Assembly: GCF_002077135.1 (NCBI RefSeq) | Contig: NZ_LDOS01000001.1 | Coordinates: 198,219 to 262,218, forward strand | Reading direction: 5' to 3' | DNA: 64,000 nt | Source: Metallibacterium scheffleri | GTDB taxonomy: Bacteria > Pseudomonadota > Gammaproteobacteria > Xanthomonadales > Rhodanobacteraceae | Shown: one piece after another, positions 20,886 to 30,239 of the stretch | How positions within the stretch are numbered: the stretch's first letter is position 1 | Layout: the number at the start of each line of letters is the position of its first letter | Notes under the pieces: model-generated | The model's input: the letters and a program-made list of their open reading frames with translations, nothing else | The model's database searches: none | What the model was told of the DNA's origin: nothing | Made by a program: the position numbers and the translations under genes

Positions 20886-22330
20886 CAGCGCGCGGCCCGT
20901 GCGGGGCTGCGCTCATGCGCGCTGCCCGCCAGCGGCGAAGCGCCGCCCAGCGCCTTGTACAACCTCACCCAGGCCACGCCCTCCGCGGCTTGCGCGCCGC
21001 TGGCGACACTGCGCGCACGCAGCGCGGCATCCGCGGCGCTGCCTGCTGCGAGGCCATCACCCAGACCCAGCGCACTGCGCGTGGTGGCGGCCTGCGCAGC
21101 TTGCTGCGCCGCTTGCGCGCTCAGCTGCGCGGCGACAGCCTGCGCCTGCGCGCTGCGCAGCGCGGCGTAGGCCTGTTCGACCTCGCCCACAGCCGCCAGC
21201 ACGGTCTGCCGGTAGTCCAGCACAGCGGCCTTGAGCTGATGCCCGTTGGCGCGGATCTGCGCCTGGCGCAGCCCCCAGTCGAACAGCGGCATGTTGATGA
21301 TCGGGCCGAAACTGGGGATGGTGCGCAGGCGCCCGATCTCGCCGCCGGCGGTCTGCGCCGATGCCGTGGCGGTCCAGCCCAGGCCGAGGCGCGGATACAG
21401 GTTGGCGCGGGCAATGCCCAGCTCGCCCGCAGCGTGCAGCACCGCGGCCTCGGCGCGCTGGATGTCCGGGCGCGTGCGCAGCAGATTGGCGGGCGGCAAT
21501 TGCGGCGGCAAGGCAGGCGGCAGCGGCAGCGGACCGGCGGCCGACAACGCGGCATCGGGCGCGGTCTCGCTGAGCAACACCGCCAGCTGCTGGCGCGCGA
21601 TCGCCGCATCGGACTCGGCACTCGTCACCGCGGCAGCGGCTTCAGCGGCGCCGGCGCGTGCGCCTGCATTCGCCGCCGGCGCATCGAGATGCTGCGCCAC
21701 GCGCACGGCGATCAGCTGCGCGCGGCGCCGGGCGATGCGCCGCATGTCCGCGGCCAGCTGCGCGCGCTGTTCGGCGGCGCGCAAATCCAGATAGCTGCGC
21801 ACCACCTCGGCCACCAGGGCAGCGTGTGCGGCAGCCAGATCGGCCGCGGCCAGATTGGCATTGCCATCGGCGATGCGCTGCTCGCTCTCGCCGCGGCCAA
21901 ACAGGCCGAACTGCCAGATCGCATCGAAGCCGATCTGGAAATAGCTGGCGGTGCTGCCCGGCGTCGGCTGCTCGTTGGTGTACAGCGAAGCGCTGGGCAG
22001 ATGCCGATCGCGCGGCGTGCCCAGAAGCGCGCGCGCCGCGGCCAGACGCTCGCCGGCGGCCTTGAGGCCGAGATTCTGCGCCAGCGCGCGCTGCACCAGC
22101 GCATCCAGTACCGGATCGCGAAAGCTGCGCCACCAGTGCGCCAGATCCGGTGCCGGGCCCAGCGCGGTCGCAGCCGGCGCCTGCGTGTAGTGCGGCGGCA
22201 GCGCCAGGTGTGGTCGCGGCACGCGCGGCGCGATGGCACAACCCGCCAGCACCAGCACCAGGGCGCCCACCAATGCACGTGGCAGTTGCTGCCATCGCTG
22301 CGGGGATTCGCGTCCTGCCGTCTGCTGCAC
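20885..22330 (-). CDS. Outer-membrane efflux lipoprotein (TolC/NodT family)
   Basis: 481 residues, starting at a GTG (22330) with GAGG about 11 nt upstream. An N-terminal lipobox ('LVLAGCAIAP') and two OEP repeats follow: 'WWRSFRDPVLDALVQRALAQN' then long Ala-rich coiled coils, 'RPDIQRAEAAVLHAAGELGIARANLYPRL' and 'FGPIINMPLFDWG'. It forms the outer-membrane channel of the tripartite ABC exporter encoded by the next three genes. Here the channel gene is the first of the operon, whereas adaptors are commonly first. Confidence 0.88.
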   Translation of the reverse strand: MQQTAGRESPQRWQQLPRALVGALVLVLAGCAIAPRVPRPHLALPPHYTQAPAATALGPAPDLAHWWRSFRDPVLDALVQRALAQNLGLKAAGERLAAARALLGTPRDRHLPSASLYTNEQPTPGSTASYFQIGFDAIWQFGLFGRGESEQRIADGNANLAAADLAAAHAALVAEVVRSYLDLRAAEQRAQLAADMRRIARRRAQLIAVRVAQHLDAPAANAGARAGAAEAAAAVTSAESDAAIARQQLAVLLSETAPDAALSAAGPLPLPPALPPQLPPANLLRTRPDIQRAEAAVLHAAGELGIARANLYPRLGLGWTATASAQTAGGEIGRLRTIPSFGPIINMPLFDWGLRQAQIRANGHQLKAAVLDYRQTVLAAVGEVEQAYAALRSAQAQAVAAQLSAQAAQQAAQAATTRSALGLGDGLAAGSAADAALRARSVASGAQAAEGVAWVRLYKALGGASPLAGSAHERSPARAAR

Positions 22331-22429
22331 GTGAACTCGAACCTCAAGGCGCGCTCCGCGCCGGAACGCGCATGATACCCGCGCGCAAGATGTCCCCGAG
22401 TTTACGGCGCGGCTACCGCGTCGCGAGGA

Positions 22430-23362
<933 letters not shown>

Positions 23363-23557
23363 TTACCTGCAGTACCCGGCGATGCCGCCGGCGTCAGCCA
23401 TGGAACCACGGCGCAAATGGCCCCCGAGCTGCCGGGCACGCAATGGCCACCAGCGTCCGCCGATCGCGAGCGCGATGGACCCTGCGCTGGACCGGCCGGA
23501 CCGGCGCCGAACAGTGCATCCACGACAGACTGCAGGACGGGAGTTTTCAAGGTTCCC

Positions 23558-23563
23558 TATACT
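23558..23563 (+). promoter_or_regulatory. Candidate -10 box for the ketosynthase operon
   Basis: TATACT (5 of 6 matches) lies 27 bp before the GTG start of the ketosynthase. No convincing -35 box is seen at 16-18 bp, so activator dependence is possible. Confidence 0.3.
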
Positions 23564-23589
23564 TCCGCGCCCTCGCCGACGACCTCGCC

Positions 23590-24774
23590 GTGCCTTCGAC
23601 CCCGGTTGCCATCGCTGCGTTCACTGCCGTGTCCGCACTGGGCACGGGATGCGCTGCGCACGTGGCGGCCTTGCGCACGGGTCGCAGTGGGCTGCGCCGC
23701 AATGACTACGCGCCGAACGGCCCGCCGCTGCCGTGCTGGATCGGCCGCGTCGACGATCGTTCCCTGCGGCCGGCTCCTGGCCTGGACACGCGTCTGCATC
23801 GCCTGCTGATACTGGCGCTGGCGCAGGACGACTTCGGCACACTGCTGACGCGGGCGCTGAGCGACTGCGGCGCCACGCGCGTGGCGCTGGTGCTCGGCAC
23901 TTCCACCGCCAATATCGAAACCAGCGAACAGGCGTATCGGCGCCTCGATCACGGTCACCTGCCACGCGATCTGGCCGACGCGCGCGTGTACCACCTGCAC
24001 GGCCCGGCCGAATGGCTGTGTGCGCACACCGGCATCGCCGGGCCGGCGTTCACCGTGTCCACGGCCTGTTCGGCCAGCGCCAAGGCGTTCGGCCTGGGCG
24101 CGCGCCTGCTGCATGCCGGCATCGCCGACGCCGTGCTGGTGGCCGGCGCCGACTCGCTGTGCTCCAGCACGCTGTATGGCTTCAATGCGCTGCAGCTGGT
24201 GGACGCCGCGCCGTGCCGGCCGTTCGACGTGGAACGCGCCGGACTGTCCATCGGCGAGGGCGCGGCACTGGTCCTGCTGCGCCGTGTTGCCGACGCACCC
24301 GGAGCGCCGCGCCTGCTGGCCTGCGGCGAGAGCAGCGACGCGCACCATCTGTCGGCACCGCATCCCGAAGGCCTCGGTGCGACACGCGCGCTGCAGGCGG
24401 CATTGCACGAGTGCGCGCTGCCGGCGCAAGCTTTCGATTACATCAATCTGCATGGCACCGCCAGCCGCCAGAACGACGCCGTCGAGGCCGCGCTGGTCGC
24501 GCAGGCGCTGCCCGGCATCAGCGCCAGCTCGACCAAGGGCGCGACCGGCCACACCCTCGGCGCGGCAGGCGCGCTGGAAGCCGTGCTCACGCTACTGGCG
24601 CTGCACGAAGGCGTGGTGCCGGCCACGGTCGGTTGCATCCGGCCTGAGCCGGGCATCGCCGCGCAGTTGGCACTCGTGCCGCAATCTCGCGCATTGCGCC
24701 GCGCGCTGAGTTTTTCGTTCGGCTTCGGCGGCAGCAATGCCTGCCTGGCCTTTGCCGGCGCGGACGCCGCATGA
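23590..24774 (+). CDS. Beta-ketoacyl-ACP synthase (FabF-like, aryl-polyene/xanthomonadin type)
   Basis: 394 residues from the GTG at 23590 ('VPSTPVAIAAFTAVSALGTG'). The frame is open further upstream but without a start or KS similarity. The active triad is intact: Cys160 ('VSTACSASAKAF'), His288 ('INLHGTASRQND') and His321 ('KGATGHTLGAAGALEAVL'). It condenses malonyl-ACP with an acyl chain. The next gene is a chain-length factor that overlaps by ATGA. This pairing is the mark of aryl-polyene or xanthomonadin-type polyene synthesis rather than housekeeping fatty-acid synthesis. Confidence 0.88.
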   Translation: MPSTPVAIAAFTAVSALGTGCAAHVAALRTGRSGLRRNDYAPNGPPLPCWIGRVDDRSLRPAPGLDTRLHRLLILALAQDDFGTLLTRALSDCGATRVALVLGTSTANIETSEQAYRRLDHGHLPRDLADARVYHLHGPAEWLCAHTGIAGPAFTVSTACSASAKAFGLGARLLHAGIADAVLVAGADSLCSSTLYGFNALQLVDAAPCRPFDVERAGLSIGEGAALVLLRRVADAPGAPRLLACGESSDAHHLSAPHPEGLGATRALQAALHECALPAQAFDYINLHGTASRQNDAVEAALVAQALPGISASSTKGATGHTLGAAGALEAVLTLLALHEGVVPATVGCIRPEPGIAAQLALVPQSRALRRALSFSFGFGGSNACLAFAGADAA

Positions 24775-25577
24775 ACACCGCGCTGCACGCCACGATCATC
24801 GGCTGGGGGCTGTGCGCGCCCGGGCTCGATGATGCCGCTGCCTTCGCGGATTGGCTGCGCGATCCGGCGCGGGCCTTGCCCGTCGGGCGCCACGCCAACG
24901 CGATGGCCGCGCGCATGACGCCGACCGAGCACCGGCGTGCGCCACATGCGGTACGCCTGGCGCTGGAAGCAGCCACGCAGGCAGTCGGCGCGCGCGATGC
25001 GAGCGCCATCGGCGCGGTGTTCTGCAGCGCCTTCGGCGACATGGCCAATACCGACGCCATTCTCGGCACGCTGGCGCAGGCGCCGGATCAGGTCTCGCCG
25101 ACGCGTTTCACGCACTCGGTGCACAACGCCGCCGCCGGGCACTGGAGCATGGCCGCGGCCAGCCATGCGCCGATGAGCGCGCTGGCCTGCGGGCGCGAGG
25201 GCATCGGCCCGGCACTGCTGGCGGCACTGCTCGACATGCAGGCCAGCGCCGCGCCGCAGCTTGTAGTGCTGTTCGATACCGCCGCCGCCGGCGCGCTGGC
25301 CGATGTCGCGCCCTGCAGCCTGGATTTCGCCGCCGCGCTATTGCTGGCGCCCGCTGTCGACGAACGACCGGGTGCGCGTCTGCGCGCGCAAGTGGAAAAC
25401 GGCCAGGCATCCGACAATGCCCCGCGCGATGCGCGTTTGCAGCCCTGGTACGCGGGCAATCCCGCTGCGCGCGCGCTGCCGCTGCTGGAGATCTGCCTGG
25501 GCGCCGCAGCACGACGCTTCACCTGGCCGCTGGGCTCTGGCACCCTGCTCACCCTGCACTGCGAGTATCGACCTTGA
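24771..25577 (+). CDS. Ketosynthase chain-length factor
   Basis: 268 residues, shorter than a true ketosynthase. The thiolase-like N-terminal half is recognisable ('GWGLCAPGLDDAAAFADWL', 'FCSAFGDMANTDAILGTL', 'SPTRFTHSVHNAAAGHWSMA'), but no catalytic Cys or His pair is found. This agrees with the 'beta-ketoacyl synthase chain length factor' family of aryl-polyene clusters, which forms a heterodimer with the active ketosynthase and sets chain length. Start ATG overlaps the ketosynthase stop. Its own stop overlaps the TTG of the glycosyltransferase. Confidence 0.82.
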   Translation: MNTALHATIIGWGLCAPGLDDAAAFADWLRDPARALPVGRHANAMAARMTPTEHRRAPHAVRLALEAATQAVGARDASAIGAVFCSAFGDMANTDAILGTLAQAPDQVSPTRFTHSVHNAAAGHWSMAAASHAPMSALACGREGIGPALLAALLDMQASAAPQLVVLFDTAAAGALADVAPCSLDFAAALLLAPAVDERPGARLRAQVENGQASDNAPRDARLQPWYAGNPAARALPLLEICLGAAARRFTWPLGSGTLLTLHCEYRP

Positions 25578-26368
25578 GCCCGACCCCCGGTGATCGTGTC
25601 GCCATCCTGATCCCCGCGCTCAACGAGGAGCGCGCGATCCGCGAGGTGGTGCTGGGCGCGCTGGCGGTCAGCGCGCGGGTGATCGTGATCGACGACGGCT
25701 CCAGCGACGCCACCGCCGCACGCATCGCCGATCTGCCGGTGATGCTGATCCGGCACCCCACGCCGCAAGGCAAGGGCGCCGGCCTGCGCGACGGTTTCCG
25801 CCGCGCGCTGGCACTGGGCGTGGATGGCGTGGTCACCATGGACGGCGACGGCCAGCACCTGGCCAGCGATGTGCCGCGCCTGCTCGCCGCCGCGCGGCAG
25901 TATCCGCAGCACATCGTCATCGGCGCGCGCATCCGCAACCGCGAACAGCAGCCGCCGGCGCGGCGCCGCGCCAACGCAGTGGCCGACTGGGGCATCTCCT
26001 GGGGTGCCGGCGTGGCGATCGCCGACAGCCAGAGCGGGCAACGCTATTATCCGCGCGCGGTCCTCGCGCTGGCCGATCTCAAAGCCGAAGATTTCGTGTT
26101 CGAGGCCGCGCTGCTGATCACGGCCTGTCGCGAGCTGGGCCTGGGCGTGGTCTCGGTGCCGATCGATTCGCGCTACCAGCCCGAGTTTCGGCGCAGCCAT
26201 TTCCGCCCGGTGCACGACATCGCACGCATCACTTGGTACACCATCAAGCGCATCCTGCACTACGGCCACATTTTTGCCGCGCACCGCCGCGCCACCGCGC
26301 AGCCGCCGCTGGTCATTGATCCGCCAGCGCACGACGCCGAGGCATTGGCCGAAGCGCAAGCGCGCTGA
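25574..26368 (+). CDS. Family 2 glycosyltransferase
   Basis: About 264 residues. The only plausible start is a TTG at 25574, overlapping the previous stop as TTGA, so it is translationally coupled. GT2 (GT-A fold) motifs follow directly: 'VAILIPALNEERAI', 'VIVIDDGSSDATA', and 'VVTMDGDGQHLASDV' as the DXD-like metal site. No C-terminal membrane helices are seen, so it is soluble or peripheral, like DPM1-type enzymes. GT2 proteins occur in aryl-polyene and xanthomonadin clusters, which fits the neighbours. The sugar and acceptor are unknown. Confidence 0.82.
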   Translation: MSPTPGDRVAILIPALNEERAIREVVLGALAVSARVIVIDDGSSDATAARIADLPVMLIRHPTPQGKGAGLRDGFRRALALGVDGVVTMDGDGQHLASDVPRLLAAARQYPQHIVIGARIRNREQQPPARRRANAVADWGISWGAGVAIADSQSGQRYYPRAVLALADLKAEDFVFEAALLITACRELGLGVVSVPIDSRYQPEFRRSHFRPVHDIARITWYTIKRILHYGHIFAAHRRATAQPPLVIDPPAHDAEALAEAQAR

Positions 26369-26436
26369 ACCCGAGCCGGGGACGCGGGGAAAGCCGCGCG
26401 CCATGCAGACGGTGCGGCGCACGGCTCTGCGCCAAG

Positions 26437-26955
26437 CTAAAACCTGAAGCCCACCAGCAACATGGTTTCGCCCAGGTTCGGCTCGTGGAAGCTGGCGTTG
26501 GAGATATGCCGCAGCGCCAGCAGGTAATGCGTGCCCTGCCAGCCCAGCGTGCTGACAAACTCATACGGGCTGGACAGCGCGCCGGTGCGGTTCTTGGTCA
26601 GCGCCACGTCGAATCCGAGGAAAGCCTGGCGCCAGAAGCCGGACACGCGCGCGCCGCCCATCGCCATCCACACCGGATGGGTCATGTATTCGTGCACATT
26701 GCGCGCGTTGACCGGACGCGGGCCGATCCAGCCCAGTTCGGCCTCGGGCGCCCAGGTCAGGTCATGGCCACCGAGCGTGAACGGGCGCGCGTCGCCGACC
26801 GCAGCGAAGAACGCCGCGTCAGCCCAGCGCCAGCCGGAGGTCTTGCTGCGCCCGCCCAGCACTTCGTAGCTGGCGGCATGAACGGGAATGAGCGCGGTGG
26901 CTAGCAGGCTGCCGAGCAGGACGAGTGACAACCACGCGGCGTGACGACGAGACAT
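26437..26955 (-). CDS. PagL-like lipid A 3-O-deacylase (acyloxyacyl hydrolase family)
   Basis: 172 residues from the ATG at 26955, which has a GAGGAA ribosome site 5 nt upstream. Signal peptide about 1-27 ('LIPVHAAS'). The mature part is a small outer-membrane barrel ending in 'VGFRF'. The PagL catalytic pattern is visible: His150-x-Ser152-Asn in 'LRHISNA' and Glu163 in 'NLGETML', at nearly the spacing of Pseudomonas PagL (His126, Ser128, Glu140). Family members remove the 3-O acyl chain of lipid A and alter endotoxicity and permeability. It is divergent from a MarR-controlled efflux operon. Confidence 0.72.
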   Translation of the reverse strand: MSRRHAAWLSLVLLGSLLATALIPVHAASYEVLGGRSKTSGWRWADAAFFAAVGDARPFTLGGHDLTWAPEAELGWIGPRPVNARNVHEYMTHPVWMAMGGARVSGFWRQAFLGFDVALTKNRTGALSSPYEFVSTLGWQGTHYLLALRHISNASFHEPNLGETMLLVGFRF

Positions 26956-27088
26956 TGAATTTCCTCGGGACGTGACCCATGACAAGCTTGCTTGGACTAT
27001 TATTGCTTAAGCATGGAACTTTGAACATCAACTGCGATCAAAGTTTCACTGCTGATCCACTTCACTGCTTGCCTACACAAATAAGGCC
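26956..27088. promoter_or_regulatory. Divergent pagL-marR control region with palindromes
   Basis: This AT-richer 133-bp gap has a perfect palindrome TGCTTAAGCA (27004-27013) and an inverted repeat AACTTTGA / TCAAAGTT (27017-27024 and 27038-27045, 13-nt spacer). Either could be the operator of the adjacent MarR-family regulator, controlling both directions. No clear -35/-10 pair stands out. Confidence 0.5.
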
Positions 27089-27556
27089 ATGACTCCTGTT
27101 TGCAATCTCCCCCCGGGTGCCGAGGAAAACCTCGGCTTGCTGCTCGGTTTGGCACGCGCGCGACTGATCAGCGCGCTTGAAGCCGAGCTAGCCGCCAACG
27201 GCCTGGCCATCAATCACACCCAGTACGCCGCGCTCAAGCGCCTGGCGCAGTGCGCGCCGCTGGCGCCGGGCGAACTGGCACAGGCGCTGGGGCACGATGC
27301 CGGTGCCATGACGCGCGTGCTCGATGGCCTGGAGGAGAAAGGTTACGTGCGCCGCGAGCCCAACCCGGATGACCGGCGCTGTGTGCGCGTGATCCCCACC
27401 GAAGCCGGCGCCGCGCTGTGGTCGCGCATGCGCGGCTGCGGTGAACGCACCATGGCGCACGCACTGGAAAACCTGAGCGAGCCCGAGCGCGACGCGCTGC
27501 GCGATTTGCTCAAACGCATCGTCGAATCCCTGAGCTCCACCGACACTCCGAACTGA
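27089..27556 (+). CDS. MarR-family transcriptional regulator
   Basis: 155 residues, standard MarR size. The winged helix spans about 45-110: 'INHTQYAALKRLAQCAPLAPGELAQALGHDAGAMTRVLDGLEEKGYVRREPNPDDRRCVRV' region, with the wing at 'NPDDRRC'. Helices on each side form the dimer. It starts an operon with an outer-membrane channel, an EmrA-like adaptor and an EmrB-like pump, the classic arrangement of a drug-responsive repressor. It probably binds the palindromes upstream and releases on ligand. Confidence 0.88.
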   Translation: MTPVCNLPPGAEENLGLLLGLARARLISALEAELAANGLAINHTQYAALKRLAQCAPLAPGELAQALGHDAGAMTRVLDGLEEKGYVRREPNPDDRRCVRVIPTEAGAALWSRMRGCGERTMAHALENLSEPERDALRDLLKRIVESLSSTDTPN

Positions 27557-27564
27557 GTCCTGCC

Positions 27565-29028
27565 ATGTCACCAATCCTCAAGCCGCTGACGCTGGCACTG
27601 GGCACCCTGCTGCTCGCCGGCTGCGTCAGTCCTGGTGGCCTCAAGCCACAGCAGGCGCCGCTTGCCGCCAACAGCCTGGCCATGGGCAACACGCTCTCCG
27701 GCGTGCCGCGGCAAGCCGCTGCGTGGCCTGCCGCCGACTGGTGGCGCAGCTTCCACGATGCCCAGCTCGATCATCTGATTCATGTCGCGCTGGCCAGCAA
27801 TCCCGATCTGGCTGTAGCCGCGGCGCGTGTACGCCAGGCTGATGCCGTGGCCGCCGGTGCCGATGCCGCGCGCATGCCCACGCTGGGCGCTGGCGTGTCG
27901 GCCGACGGCATCCGCATCCCGCCGACGGTGATCGGCGCGCCGCTGGGCGGCCACTACGCCACGCTGTGGCGCGCCGGGCTCAGCTTCAACTACACCTTCG
28001 ACTTGTGGGGTGGACAGCGTGCGCAATGGGAGGCGGCGGTCGATCAGGCGCGCGCCGTGGCCGTCGCGGCCAGCGCCGCGCGCCTGCAACTGGCCGCGGA
28101 TGTGACCCGCGCCTACGTCGATTACGCCTACGCCGGACAAAGCGTGGCCATCCTCAAGGCCAATCTCGCGCGCAGCGCGCAGCTGCTGGATCTGACCCGC
28201 AAGCGCGTTGCCGCCGGCGTGGACAACCACATGCAACTGGCCGCGGCCAGCGCCGCACAGGCTACGGCCAGCCAGCAACTCGAAGCCGCGCAGCGCGGTG
28301 AACGCGCCGCGGCGCTGACGCTGGCCGCGCTGTGTGGCCAGGGCCCGGGCTTCGCCGACAGCCTGCACGCACCCGCGCCCTTGCGCGCCGCGCCGCTGGC
28401 GCTGCCGGCCACGCTGCCCGCCGCGCTGCTGGCGCGGCGTCCGGACGTGACCGCCGCATTGTGGCGCGTCGAGGCCGAGGCGCGAGCGATCAAGGTCGCG
28501 CGCGCGGCATTCCTGCCCAACATCAACCTCGCCGCCGGGCTCGGGCTGGCTTCGCTGGGCGCGGGCAATCTGCTCGAAGGCGCCTCGCACTACGAGCAGT
28601 TCGCCCCGGCAATCAGCCTGCCGCTGTTCGACGGCGGCCGCCTGCGCGCCAATCTCGCCGGTCAAGATGCCGCCTTCGACGCCGCGGTCGCGCAATACAA
28701 CGGCGTGCTCGTGCAGGCCATCCACCAGGTCGCTGATGGCGTCAGCGCCACGCAATCACTGGACCGTGAACTGCGCGCGCAGGAGCAGGCGCATGCCGCC
28801 GCCGCACTGTCCTGGAAACTGGCGCAGGACCAGCTCGGCGCCGGCGTGATCAGCGAAATGCAGGCGCTGCAGGTGCAGCAGTATCTGCTGCAGGCCGAGC
28901 AGCGCCTGGCGCAGCTGCGCGCCGACCGGCTCAGCGCCGGCGTCAGTCTCGTCGTGGCGCTGGGTGGCGGCTATGTGCCGCCAGCCGATACCCCGACACC
29001 CACCAATGTTGCCGAGATCCAGCCATGA
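27565..29028 (+). CDS. Outer-membrane efflux lipoprotein (NodT family)
   Basis: 487 residues. A lipobox 'LLLAGCVSPG' (Cys about 19) marks a lipoprotein. Two OEP repeats: 'DWWRSFHDAQLDHLIHVALASNPDLAVAAARVRQAD' region, and 'RRPDVTAALWRVEAEARAIKVARAAFLPNINLA'. 'FAPAISLPLFDGGRLRANL' is typical of NodT/OprM channels. It is the outer-membrane exit duct for the EmrAB-type pump encoded next. It begins 8 nt after marR, and its stop overlaps the adaptor ATG as ATGA. Confidence 0.92.
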   Translation: MSPILKPLTLALGTLLLAGCVSPGGLKPQQAPLAANSLAMGNTLSGVPRQAAAWPAADWWRSFHDAQLDHLIHVALASNPDLAVAAARVRQADAVAAGADAARMPTLGAGVSADGIRIPPTVIGAPLGGHYATLWRAGLSFNYTFDLWGGQRAQWEAAVDQARAVAVAASAARLQLAADVTRAYVDYAYAGQSVAILKANLARSAQLLDLTRKRVAAGVDNHMQLAAASAAQATASQQLEAAQRGERAAALTLAALCGQGPGFADSLHAPAPLRAAPLALPATLPAALLARRPDVTAALWRVEAEARAIKVARAAFLPNINLAAGLGLASLGAGNLLEGASHYEQFAPAISLPLFDGGRLRANLAGQDAAFDAAVAQYNGVLVQAIHQVADGVSATQSLDRELRAQEQAHAAAALSWKLAQDQLGAGVISEMQALQVQQYLLQAEQRLAQLRADRLSAGVSLVVALGGGYVPPADTPTPTNVAEIQP

Positions 29029-30230
29029 GCACGCCCGAACCCACCACTTCCGCCACCGCGGCGTCCAACCCGCGTCGCAAGATATTGCTGCGCCTGGTGT
29101 TCGTCATCGTCGTGCTCGCACTGCTGGCGTGGGGCGCCTGGTACTGGCTGGATGGCCGCTGGTACGCCAGCACGGACGATGCCTATGTGCACGCCAATAT
29201 CGTCGAGGTCACCCCGCTGGTGCCGGGCACCGTCACCGCCATCGATGCCGATGACAACGACTTCGTACGCGCCGGGCAGACCCTGGTGCAGTTCGACGCC
29301 GCCGATGCTCGGGTTGCATTGGAGCGCGCCGAGGCCAATCTCGCGCAGACCGTGCGCCGGGTGCGCGCGTTGTATGCCGGCGCCGGCGCCGCGCAGGCGC
29401 TGCTGGCCACGCGCCAGGTCGAGTTGCGTCGTGCCGAACAGGACAATGCGCGCGTGCTCAAGCTCAAGGGCACCGGCGCGGTCTCGGCGCAGGACGTGCA
29501 GCATGCCGCCGATGCGCTGGCCGCCGCGCGCGCCGCACTGGGCGCCGCGCGCGAGCAGTTGAACAGCAGCCGCGCGCCGATCGCCGAGACCGTACTGGCC
29601 AGGCAGCCGGACGTGCTCGCCGCCGCCGCCATGCTGCGCCAGGCCTATCTGGATCTGGTGCGCACCAAGCTGCTGGCGCCGGTTTCAGGCTATGTGGCCA
29701 AACGCAACGTGCAGCTGGGCCAGCGCGTCATGCCGGGCACGCCGCTGATGGCCGTGGTGCCGCTGGATCATGTGTGGGTGGACGCCAACTTCAAGGAAAC
29801 CAACATCGGCGACATGCGCATCGGCCAGCCGGTGACGCTGACCTCCGACGTGTACGGCGGCGGCGTGGTGTATCACGGCCGCGTGCAGGGTCTGGGCATC
29901 GGCACCGGCAGCGCCTTCGCGCTGCTGCCGGCGCAGAACGCGACCGGCAACTGGATCAAGATCGTGCAGCGCCTGCCGGTGCGCATCGATCTGGACCAGA
30001 ACGAGTTGCTCAAGCATCCACTGCGCGTCGGCCTGTCGATGACGGTCGAGGTCAATCTGCACAACCAGAGCGGCGCCATGCTGGCCACCCAGCCGCGCAG
30101 CAGACCAGCGCTGCAAACGCGGGTCTACGATGGCCAGTTGCGTGCCGCCGATGCGCTGATCGCACGCATCATCCACGCCAATGCCGGGCATGCCTCGGCG
30201 CTGCCCGCCACGCACGCCACGCAGCGCTGA
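29025..30230 (+). CDS. EmrA/HlyD-type membrane-fusion protein
   Basis: 401 residues. A single N-terminal membrane anchor ('LRLVFVIVVLALLAWGAWYWL', about 24-44) is followed by the EmrA signature 'YASTDDAYVHANIVEVTPLVPGTV'. A lipoyl half-motif, a coiled coil (about 105-200), 'LLAPVSGYVAKRNVQLGQRV' and 'VWVDANFKETNIGDMRIGQPV' complete the pattern. It bridges the inner-membrane MFS pump to the NodT channel. Ordinary length. Confidence 0.93.
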   Translation: MSTPEPTTSATAASNPRRKILLRLVFVIVVLALLAWGAWYWLDGRWYASTDDAYVHANIVEVTPLVPGTVTAIDADDNDFVRAGQTLVQFDAADARVALERAEANLAQTVRRVRALYAGAGAAQALLATRQVELRRAEQDNARVLKLKGTGAVSAQDVQHAADALAAARAALGAAREQLNSSRAPIAETVLARQPDVLAAAAMLRQAYLDLVRTKLLAPVSGYVAKRNVQLGQRVMPGTPLMAVVPLDHVWVDANFKETNIGDMRIGQPVTLTSDVYGGGVVYHGRVQGLGIGTGSAFALLPAQNATGNWIKIVQRLPVRIDLDQNELLKHPLRVGLSMTVEVNLHNQSGAMLATQPRSRPALQTRVYDGQLRAADALIARIIHANAGHASALPATHATQR

Positions 30231-30239
30231 GCCGTCACC

